The notes under the pieces were generated by a model. That model did not search any database. It was not told the origin of the DNA and was given only the letters and a program-made list of their open reading frames with translations. A stretch of DNA of 64,000 bases from Bombyx mori (lineage: Eukaryota > Arthropoda > Insecta > Lepidoptera > Bombycidae), in NCBI RefSeq assembly GCF_030269925.1, contig NC_085111.1, positions 5,014,142 to 5,078,141 on the forward strand. The letters are read 5' to 3'. Positions 37,101 through 49,100 of the stretch are shown here, piece by piece (the stretch's first letter is position 1; each line of letters starts with the position of its first letter). The translations under genes were made by a program, and so were the position numbers.

Positions 37101-40100
37101 CGTACACGTTAGTGATGCGAAAATATTTTAATGTCTGCAAACATAAACAATCCACAAATAAACATTCCACAATTGTTAAACATTCTACAAATAAAATTAA
37201 AAGTGATCTTGTATTTACCGAATAGTTTATTATTTTTCTATAATAGTATTTATTATTCCAACAAATAATCTGTACATGATTATAATCACGTTTCCGTGTT
37301 GAAAAAAGTTGAATAAGTAATTATTTAAATGTCTCGTCCATTTTTTCCTATAATATGAAATACAATTTAATTTAAAAATGTAACAGAAGTTTGTCGGTAC
37401 GTTAGATATATGGAAGATCTACAAGAAACATTATATTATGTGTTTGTTCGTTAAAGTTCCACCTAAAAACCACTTTTTGTCAGATTTTTGTGTTTAAAAA
37501 TAGTGTGTATAAATTAGCATACAAATGAATTTAGTTCTAAATTATACAATTTTATAGGAATCAATTACTTCTACGAGTTCTGGGAACTCCAACTAAGATG
37601 TCATTAAGTTTCATTAACCTCGACTCAGAGTATGATTATTGAAATTCGAATTACCTATACTAATATATAAATCTACAGTGGTTTTTACGGATGCTCCGCT
37701 ATAACTGCTGAACCGTGTAGCTGATTGACTTGAAACTTGGTATCCAGGTAGAAAATACATGTACTTAATGGATAGACTAATATTTATATGAATGTTGGAC
37801 TCCCTACACCAGTTGCGGGGGCGTTAATAATGAGAATCTTTGTGGGGGTGAGAAATAATAATGTTAAATTAATTTTAAATGCCCAGCGAAGCGGACGGTT
37901 ACAACTAGTCTAGTATAAATATGTACTAAAATGCCTATGCAGGTAAATAACATTTTGTTCGAGTTGCAAATTCTAAATAATTCGAAATACTGAGTATTTG
38001 CGTGTTTAGTGAAAAAGAACGGCATTTTTTTCGACTTAACAAGATTCGTGTAATAGTCAGTGCAGTGTGCAATTTTTTTTATCACACACACAGATGTGTC
38101 ACAGACATATTAATTTGTACATAATTTTCTGGTTTGCCATACTAATTTTAACACGAGTGGAACTGCGAGACAAACCCAGTTTTTATATTTATACGAGTTT
38201 TTTTTTAATGAAATTAACCCATTTCCATTTCATCGTAACGTCTTTCGCCATTATTTATATAAAGTTATTATTAGTTAACTTTATTTACCGCATCCTCTGG
38301 AAGCGCCAGTTTCGTTAACTTCCGTCGATTTCAAACTAAACAGTATGGTGTCATAAATACATCCATAATGTATTTGTCGAAAGAAATATATCTACTCATT
38401 ATAGTAACCATAACATATAATAAATGAGTTACTTACGTGAATTGAAAAAATATTTTAAAAACAATAGGTATCATCCTGCCTATTTCTGCCGTGAAGCAGT
38501 AATGCGTTTCGGTTTGAATGGTAGGGCAGCCGTTGTAACTATACTTGAGACCTTAGAACTTATATCTCAAGGTGGGTGGCGCATTTACGTTGTAGATGTC
38601 TATGGGCTCCAGTAACCACTTAACACGAGGTGGGCTGTGAGCTCGTCCACCCATCTAAGCCATAAAAAAAAAAACTTTAAATTTAAATTATTGTTTGTGA
38701 TAATTTTTAATTTAACAAACGTTAGCCCATCCCTAGTTCATCGCTAACCACCGACACCTTTGCACCGTATTTTATTTTCTTGCACGCCTTCGCACAATAC
38801 CCGTTTTGTAGCCCGAATCTTCGCGAACCCTCTCGGTTTGTATTCCATACGAAATATCAACGGGCATTGTGCTCTATTCACGGCAAATGGTGTTTTGTGC
38901 GAAATTAATGAAGGCGATAAACGGAGGTGCTAATGTTGAGCCTCAATAGCAGGAACAAGGCTTGATTCACGCCATATTCTTTGGGTAGAATTTAAATAAT
39001 AATAATTAAAAAAAAACCAGACATAATTCATCGCGTTGAACCTCTTTTGAAAGCACCGTGTGATCTACAAAAAAACATATATCGTCTTCTCGCATTAAAA
39101 CTGTATAATCTTAAAACTTACTAATTTTACAGGAGATTGTTTTAAAGGTTTAACATGTGATATTTTTAATATTAATCATATTTCCAACATTCATTTTTTA
39201 CCAGTTACATTATCTGTCTTTTAAAGTAAGATAAAATGATGTATTAATTTTGTTAATAGTAGCCAAAACATAGAAAACAAAAAAAAAACGAAAACTATAT
39301 TACGCTCTTTTGACAGTATTTATTAGAAAAATACTGGTGATACCGAATGATTCCGCATATTAACTCAATTTCGAATACTTTTGGAAATTGCACACTTTTA
39401 ATGCGAAAAGACGATATGTAGTTCGAAATTTAAGATTGAAATTAATCCGAGTACATATATTTTTTAAATCATATTAAATAGGTTTGTGAAGAAAAATAGA
39501 GACAGATGAAGTTTTTATGTTTATCTGACGGCTAATCAACAGTAACAAAGTGTCGTTATCTGCCCAAGGACTACGTTACGAGTAAGTTTTAAGCAGAAAA
39601 CGTCTCGTAAACAGCGGGTGCTTATTATCTCTGGTTATTTGTCGTATCAAGTGACTTCTTTTAGATGCCGACAGTTCAAAGGAACCGCGTTCGGTAGCTG
39701 TCCCGGGCACTTACCTATTGCACATGTCTTGTATGGGAATGTAACTTTAAGTTATGGCACTTTTTTGTAACTACTTGAGGCATGGTTAGCATTCTTAAAG
39801 TACTGTATATTATATTTAGATGCATTGGCTCATATACACCAAACGCAAATGGCGTCGCTTATTCTGAGACATGGTGGAAGATATTCGGATAACTCCTACG
39901 ATACCCCTCAAATCGTACTTTATGATAAACTTTTTGATGTATTACATAAATTTGGCGACTGTCTGCGGGATTCGAACACCGGCACAGTCGCATCACTATA
40001 TAAACGTACCTACTAGGGGTCTTGGCCTTTAGGCCTTTCGGCCTTTAGGCTTTAGGACTCCGACTGGTGACCTCTTGTGAGTCCACACGGGTAGGTACCA

Positions 40101-43100
40101 CCACCCCGCCTATTTTTGCCGTGAAGCAGTAATGCGTTTCGGCTTGAAGGGTGGGGCAGCCGTTGTAACTATACTGAGACCTTAGAACTTATATCCCAGG
40201 ATGGGTGGCGCATTTACGTCGTAGATGTCTATGGACTCCAGTAACCACTTAACACCAGGTGGGCTGTGAGCTCGTCCACCCATCTGGGCAATAAATAAAA
40301 AAAATCTACATTACTGCGTTCCATAATACCACCCTACCACATATGCACCCATTAGGTACTCCTTTTGCATTGTATAAAAAAGGTCTCCTGTAAATAGATC
40401 CGCCTCCAGTTATCTTAAAATTTTCCTACCACTAGTCAATAAGAACTGCTGTAACGAACAAGATACTTTCAAGAATGTACTTACCAGAATACTGTTATCC
40501 AAATGTAAATCTGTCGGGACGCTCTTATTTATGACAATCGAGTAGCGAATTTTCAAAACAGAGCATTCGCATGCGCATTATTAATTAATCTATTAAAACC
40601 TGAAGAATGTAAACAAAAGCGTATAATCGTTTTATCGCAGGCGGTCTGTGCAAACAATCGCGCTGTATTATGCCTCGTTAGCGAGTATATCTCTCCGTTG
40701 TATAAACAAATAGCCCTAAATTTATTAATATAATCGCACGCTCCGAACCTAATTTGCATGTGAATCAGTCACGTTCTAATCTATCGATTCTTCGAAATTT
40801 AAATCGATTCGTTATTCTTTAACTTCTAAGGCTTCTAATACCATCGGTAATCTTTATATATACAAAATTTACATTAGTACATATAAATTACATAGTTTGG
40901 ACTAGAACTAAAACAAACAGTTCTATAATACTGAGCGCTGACTCACACTTCAAATATCAGACAGCATTCACTAATTTTTGTGTCACATTTCTGATTATTC
41001 TTGTGAGAAATTAATTCGAATAAAACAATAAGAAACAAAATTCTTATAAAAACCTGATGCTGTTAAAACATATTCGCAACATCGTTAAGAAACATCACCC
41101 TTCTTAAATGGAATCGATCTGTAACGGGCATTTTTCTTATAAAATCCAAATTTACGTACAACCAGTCAGAAACTTGTTTCTTTTTTTATTGTAATGGACC
41201 GAAAAATGTCTCTTATAAACACCTACGATTTTAAATTTATTGTTATAAGCGTTTTGTTGAAGAATGTGGTGTAACAAGTCACAGCGTTTTGCATATTATG
41301 TCCAATGTATTGCAACTATCGTCGATACAATAAAACACTAGAATCCGGTGTGACTGTATGTTTGCAAAAAAATTATAAAAATAGAAATGGGATTAATTAT
41401 GATGTATATGTCGGGTTGAGCTTTTCCCAATCATTACCTGTGTGCGTCCTCGTGGTCAGTCATTAGTAGGTTAGACTCGAAATAAGAACACAATAAAATA
41501 TGTAATAGCAGACTAGAACGCGTTGATATCAGAGATGCGTGCGATCGCAATGGTGCCTCCAAAGAGAATGCCTTCTCTCTCAAATGACTGTCTTTACACC
41601 GTCATAGACTATATCTGCAAACGTCACTCGTCATCCACAGATTGATTGACACTTTGCATTGGTCATTGAACATAGACCATAGACCTATATAGTAGGGACA
41701 CGACATATTGTTCTATACGTACAATTGCTTATATAAATAGCACCCATTTTGAAGGCACATACATAAACATATATCTATCTCGTTCTTACTCAGCACTTTA
41801 ACTCGCAGGAAAACAATATAACAGTATTTCAGTGCGTACATAAAATGAAACATGAATATACGTAAATGTCTCCGTCTCCGTCTAATGAGGCCGAAAATCC
41901 GCCATGTTTAGCGCGCCAAATGTCATTGTCACGTCAGTTCGGCCGTCTGTTTTGGGTTGTACATTATTTATTGACTTTGATATCGATTTAATATGATTGC
42001 TTATATAAAATTTCTTATTTTATCATGCTTAAAACATACAAAAATAATAATTAAAACATATTTTATAGGATCTCAAGAAAGTCGATGCCCCAAAACTATT
42101 ATCTATATATATTTAAATTCATTATGGAGCCCTCATCCGAAAAATCGGAAACCATTTTTCGGTCGGAATCTATTGATCATGACACTAATCATAAATACCT
42201 CTTTAAAATATGTCATCAAAACATATTTAGACATTCTGTTTAGATATTTCGGGAAAAAGGCTACCGACAAAATCTCTTCGGAACTATTTAAATAAAATAG
42301 TTTTATTCCGCAGTGAGTAAAACACTATTGTCAACTCGTTAAATATTTAATAATTAAGTTAATTTAGAGAGGAAGTCACAAGGAATGACGTTTGTAATTT
42401 TATTAACGAATAAATGTTCTGTAGGTGTTTTTTTTTTCACGCGGTCTCTTGATAAGTTTAAAATTTGAATCACTCTCAAGCGAAAGTGATTCAAATGGTG
42501 CGGCGCACCTTCCTTGGGGTGCGCTGCGGTAGTATGTTACGGACTTTAGAGTCAGCAAAACAATTAAAATAGATTGTAATAGTCTAAGAAAAACACGTAC
42601 TCAAAATACGATAACATTTAGCATGCTGAAAATGGGCTGATGGCTTTGAACTACGCCATATCTTTATGTTTTGCGACAAACGACAACTTTATAAAATCAG
42701 TGTAGCAACTTTTAAAAATCATCATATCGTTTACTTGGCAAATTCGAAGGACGAACTTGTCTTAGATTTCACCCATCTAAATCATATCATATTTGCACAT
42801 AACAACATACCTACTTACTTCCCATTAAAGTATAAATTCTACAAATAAATAATACTCAACAATACTTAAAATAAAATGAGCCAAGAACGTTTATCGATAA
42901 AACCTGATAACATTGAAATCTTTTGTACAGCACTAAAGCCGCCATGTTTTGTGGCCAGATGACGTCACACTGGCACGAAATTTTGGTTGACGTTTCATTT
43001 CCATAGGTTTCCTACTTCATTGACATAGACCTATATAGTAGGGACACGACATATTGTTCTATACGTACAATTGCTTATATAAATAGCACCCATTTTGAAG

Positions 43101-46100
43101 GCACATACATAAACATATATCTATCTCGTTCTTACTCAGCACTTTAACTCGCAGGAAAACAATATAACAGTATTTCAGTGCGTACATAAAATGAAACATG
43201 AATATACGTAAATATCTCCGTCTCCGTCTAATGAGGCCGAAAATCCGCCATGTTTAGCGCGCCAAATGTCATTGTCACGTCAGTTCGGCCGTCTGTTTTG
43301 GGTTGTACATTATTTATTGACTTTGATATCGATTTAATATGATTGCTTATATAAAATTTCTTATTTTATCATGCTTAAAACATACAAAAATAATAATTAA
43401 AACATATTTTATAGGATCTCAAGAAAGTCGATGCCCCAAAACTATTATCTATATGTATTTAAATTCATTATGGAGCCCTCATCCGAAAAATCCATTTTTC
43501 GGTCGGAATCTATTGATCATGACACTAATCATAAATACCACTTTAAAATATGTCATCAAAACATATTTAGACATTCTGTTTAGATATTTCGGGAAAAAGG
43601 CTACCGACAAAATCTCTTCGGAACTATTTAAATAAAATAGTTTTATTCCGCAGTGAGTAAAACACTATTGTAAATTTGTTAAATATTTAATAATTAAGTG
43701 ATTTTAGAGAGGAAGTCACAAGGAATGACGTTTGTAATTAATGAATAAATGTTCTGTAGGTGTTTTTTTTTTCACGCGGTCCCTTGATAAGTTTAAAATT
43801 TGAATCACTCTCAAGCGAAAGTGATTCAAATGGTGCGGCGCACCTTACTTGGGGTGCGCTGCGGTAGTATGTTACGGACTTTAGAGTCAGCAAAACAATT
43901 AAAATAGATTGTAATAGTCTAAGAAAAACACGTACTCAAAATACGATAACATTTAGCATGCTAGAAATGGGCTGATGGCTTTGAATTACGCCATATCTTT
44001 ATGTTTTGCGACAAACGACAACTTTATAAAATCAGTGTAGCAACTTTTAAAAATCATCATATCGTTTACTTGGCAAATTCGAAGGACGAACTTGTCTTAG
44101 ATTTCACCCATCTAAATCATATCATATTTGCACATAACAATATACCTACTTACTTCCCATTAAAGTATAAATTCTACAAATAAATAATACTCAACAATAT
44201 TTAAAATAAAATGAGCCAAGAACGTTTATCGATAAAACCTGATAACATTGAAATCTTTTGTACAGCACTAAAGCCGCCATGTTTTGTGGCCAGATGACGT
44301 CACAGTGGCACGAAATTTTTGTTGACGTTTCATTTCCATAGGTTTCCTACTTCATTGTCATTGAACGAGTCAATAACAAGTCTACCCATAAATAATTACG
44401 ATCGCCGCGCCATCCCCGATTCAATCCAGCTAGCTATTTCTACTGATGCTCCGACATATAGATAATGATGTACTGGTGGCAGGGCGCCTTGTGAGCCCGC
44501 AAGGCTAGGTACCACCACCCTGTCTGTTTCTGCAGTGAATCAGCAAAGTAATACGTTTCATTTCCCTCTCTGAAGGCTGGAGTAGTCGAATGGAGCCGAG
44601 TGTAGTAGCTGTAGAAAACAGATTTAGAACTCATGTCTTAAGGTGGATTGCGACAATTACGTTGTTGATGTATATGGGATCCGGTAACGCAATGGATTTT
44701 AATGTAATTTTCACCGCTAGACCGGTAATAATTTGCAGCAAAATATAGGATTTGTTCCATGAAAATCGAATATTGCAAATAATATAACTTCTTATTCCGT
44801 CCAATTATGTTTTCACGACTAAACCACATAACAAATTTTTGCGAAATACAGGATAATTACGAAATGGAAATAATTTGAACCATTGGATATACCTAGACAT
44901 AAAATACCTTCTACCTCCCTATTCAGCATTGATCTCCACTTAGACATGATAAAAGTTTTAGTCCACGCAGACGAAGCTGCGGGTGCAAAACTACTTGTAA
45001 TACGAACTAGCTTTAGTAGCTCGCTATTTTGGCATTTAGGTTGAACTTTTGTAAAAAATTACCATTAGATACCATTAGATATGTTTTGTTGTTGCAAAAA
45101 AATTAATTCTATCAGAAGAGTTGGTTCGATATCTACTAAATCAAATTGGTGTGTGTTTTTGAGCTTGACTTACATTGTGCATACGATCAGTTATTTTAAA
45201 TTAATAGCGCCTTTCCTAATAATGGGTGTGTAGATACCAACACAATAATATTAGGATCAATTACGAATTAGAAATAATTTTTGTCGAAATCGTCGTGGCC
45301 ACCACTGGTTATCCACACAATGGATAACCACTTAACACCAGGTGGGCTGTGAGCTCGTCCTACCATATAAGCAAAAAAAATTAATACATTTTTTACAAAA
45401 CTGGAAACATGATTATCCAACCGATGGTTATACGAACCAATCCTTCCAGTTACCTTAGCCTGCGTACATAACCATCGCTGACCCTGAGACATCAATTGCG
45501 TTAAAGACTGTCGCATTCTGCATGCGTAAACTCATGATGTATCGCAGCAGAAACAGATAAGGTGATAGTACCTACCTGTGCGGGTTTATTTTTCTTGCTA
45601 CCTATGCTGATAGCCTTGAGAGGCTGTTTCAGCTTCTCCTTGACGTGTAGGTGAGCTCACGGGGCTCAAACCGGAGTGTTGCTAACACTGGCCCTAGCAA
45701 GAACAGTGCTTCGGAAAATCTATCACCGGATCGGAAACGCGACCCACTGAGAAGATCCGGCGAGAAACTCACAGGGCCCCGTGCGGGCTAATAAGGCGCC
45801 CTATGACCAGTCAAATATGTTCAATTTGTAATAGCTTTTTATCTTTATTCATTAGAAATTTAAATGACCAATCAAATTCAGAATCAAAGTCCAGCATTGA
45901 TAGATCTATAGGCTATAGGATATCGTCTTCTGGCTTCCAGTGATAATGTTTTACGGGTTCTATTTATTCGTACTGTTTTCATATTCCTATTGTTTAATGT
46001 CAAAGATTCGATATTTGAGTGGAAAGAATAGATATTTGAGTGGAAAGAATAGGACATCCATCTTACTACATAATTGAGACTTAGTCTTCTTATCTGGTCA

Positions 46101-49100
46101 CTGCGTGTATCCGTGAGATCTTTGAAAGTTGCTTAGAAGGAATAAAAAGAAACTTTATTTGTTAATTTAAACTATTATAAATAAACATTATCCACATAAT
46201 ATAATTATAATAATTATAACATGTGTCCTAAGTATTGAATAAAATTAATTATAGTTTGATCTTATCTCAACAACAACAAAAAAACAATATTTTTCGTACT
46301 ATTGTTTAAAATATAATCAAACATCGTATAATCAAGTTCATATTCAAATATTTTACCAGTTTTATAGTTTAACCACGTGTAAATATTTCTTTATATAATA
46401 TGCGTACCTACTGTTTTGTTTCCTGGTGTATTCAGACGTATGGAACTAATATTTAAGTACTTAGGTTTTCATGCGTGTAAGGCGGAAACGTTTGAACAAT
46501 GGGTACATATAATAATCGATCGAATATATATTTTTTAATCCCGTTCCCATGATTCGTAGACAGGTGGTAGTGGCGTCGTATTGCGGCTTCTTTGTGCTAC
46601 CGCCCTTTGATCTCGCCGCCACATTGTGCGCGTGCGCACACAACTTTTTGCACAAAGTTTTTGCCTACCGTTCCTGTTATCGATGCTCATTGATTCGTTC
46701 TGGATTCCGTTTAAATTGTTGTATCTATTATTTATGAAATTATGTACATGTTACATGTTATGTTAATTGATTAGGTACTGCTAGTGCTGAAATTACGTAG
46801 TATTTAATAAACGACGCCTGTTCACGTTGTTTTTCTACGGATACTAGAGGATTTACGTTTTGAGTTTCCTTGACGGAGCCCGCTGGAATCTTGCGATTAC
46901 CGGTGCTTATATGTAGATATCAAAACGCATCCAGATACGCTAATAACGCTGTCAAAACGATGGTAACTGGTAAAATCGATTGTAAAAATTACGTCGCACT
47001 ACGAGGCGTTGATTCCATCGACAGCATCACACTCGTCATTCGACAGCTCAGTGTATGATGCACTGGAACCCTCGAAGAGTAGATAGGGCAATGGTGAAGC
47101 GTTCATAAGGTTTTTTTTCTTCCTACCTAAACTGATAGCCTTGAGAGGGTATTTCAGCGTAACCTTAACTTGTAGGTGAGCTCACGGGGCTCAAACCTGA
47201 CGACGTTGCTAACACGAACCCTAGCAAGAACCGTGCTTCGCGGAATCTACCACCGCATCGAAAACGCGACCCACTGAGAAGATCCGGCGAGAAACTCAGT
47301 GGGCTGTGTCTGTGGGTCAATTTACTCTTCGAGCCCTTCGTCGCCAGCGACGGGTTCGATGAGAACGATGACTGGTTCATAAGGAAGAAAACCAAAATTA
47401 ATGTAAAACTTGTGATTGTCCACAGGTCTAACGGCGGAACTTTTTTACGTCCGAGACGGCCAGATAAATGTCTACGCTCTTAACTTCGTCGTCCCCGTAC
47501 CGGCCACGATCAACGAGCTGCACTTCACTTGGCAGAGCCTCACCAGGAAACCTGTAAGTTTTTGTTTACCATCCATAGTTTTCATTATAAGTGTTAACGG
47601 GAAAGTCCTATTGGAGTCAATAGACATATCACGTCATTACGGATCCTCCCGATCCATTAACGGTGCTTTTAGGTACCACAATCACCGGTCACCGTCCTCG
47701 TTGAACCCGTCACTTGCGACGAATGGCTCGACGAGCGAATTAACCCATAGACACAGCCCACTGATTTTCTCGCCGGATCTTTCCAGTGGGTCGCGTTTCC
47801 GATCCGGTGGTAGATTCTGCGAAGCACTGCTCATGCTCATGGGTGTGTTAGCAACACTCCGGTTTGAGCCCCGTGAGCTCGCCTACATGTTAGGGCGAAG
47901 CTGAAATAGCCTCTCAAGGATATAATAATAGGTAGGAGAAAAAAAAAAGACAAAACCTTCAAAAGCGGTCGAAGCAACAACTGTTATTAAATATTATTTA
48001 ATTCCGAACGCATGATTTGCGACAAATAGGCAGGAGGGCGGCACTGATCAGTGATTGCTAGTCTTACCCCGAGTAAACTGCTGTACCATCATGACCTTCG
48101 ACAGCCGCTATTAAGACTTTGTCCTTTGTGGGCGGTGGCATTTACGATTAAGTTTCCAATGGCTCCGTTAACCACGTATCACCAGGTGGGCGTAGAGCTC
48201 GTACAGCAATCTAAAGCTATAAAAAATCTATAAATCGATTCTTGTGGCTTCCAAACTACGTATCTCGTTTTTTTTTTGTTTATTGCTTATATGTGTGGAC
48301 GAGCTCACAGCCCACCTGGTGTTAAGTGGTTACTGGAGCCCATAGACGTCTACAATGTAATTGCGCCACCCACCTTGAGATATGAGTTCTAAGGTCTCAG
48401 TATAATTACAACGGCTGCCCCGCCCTTCAAACCGAAACGCATTACTGCTTCACAGCAGAAATAGGGCGGTGGTAACCTACCCGTGTGGACTCACAAGAGG
48501 TCCTACCACCGTATATATACATTTTGAAATTAAGCACGTACCCTCTGCATTTCATACTCTGTTACCTAAACATACTAAGGTGTTGTTTATGTTTAGTAAG
48601 TGAAACGTTTATCAAATACAAAAATAAGTATATATACCACATATATATTTATCATTTTTAAAATGACACGTAACAAAACAATGTTAAAATGCGTGATACG
48701 AATTACCGTGTTGTGGAATGCTTTAAATTTACTCGAAATCATATCTGATGCTTTTATTGTTGACAAGAAGCTGTTTTTTTTTAAGTAAACCTGTCTTTGG
48801 AAGACAATAACTTCATAGATAAGTCGTCGATAATATTTTTGCCACCAGCAACTGGTTTTTGTAATCGCGTAACAATCGGGAACGTTTTGGTGTTTTTATT
48901 AAATTTAAACTTGTTCTGTTTAATTTTTTCTTGGATTCTTCGGGCAAAGGAATTTAGTGATATTTTTTTTAAAGAATTATCTTATGGACTTAAAGAAAAA
49001 AAACGCTTGCTGGAATATAACCTCATTTGACTTTAAAAACTCGATAAGCTAGTTATTTAAATGATTGTATGGACTGACGAAACTCTCTCACGATTATGGT

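Larger units (their letters stand above)
41663..44366. repeat. Tandem dimer of an unidentified 1.34-kb unit, bracketed by a 9-bp direct repeat
   Basis: Unit 1 (41678-43022) and unit 2 (43024-44357) are near-identical head-to-tail copies, both opening CATAGACCTATATAGTAGGG and closing GGTTTCCTACTTCATTG. TCATTGAAC occurs exactly at both outer edges (41663-41671, 44358-44366). Each unit carries a frame of 98-100 codons, a frame of 60 codons and two adjacent stem-loops. The copies differ by few substitutions plus small indels. No transposase, Helitron or LTR motif was recognised; the 9-bp duplication would suit a MULE-like DNA element, but convincing terminal inverted repeats are missing. Confidence 0.75.
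7138..47425 (+). other. Intron 1 of the RYK-family gene (40,288 bp)
   Basis: GTGAGT...CCACAG. It separates the signal-peptide exon from the WIF core. Most of the window's repeats lie inside it; the repeat-poor blocks listed separately are candidates for regulatory DNA. No further exon of this gene was found in it. Confidence 0.85.

Noticed and set aside
41993..44183. Paired frames in the tandem unit (98-100 and 60 codons) as real proteins
   Set aside because: In the longer frame both substitutions I found between copies change the residue and there is also a 6-bp deletion; the short frame has only one (silent) difference. This gives no evidence of selection, and composition is plain AT-rich.
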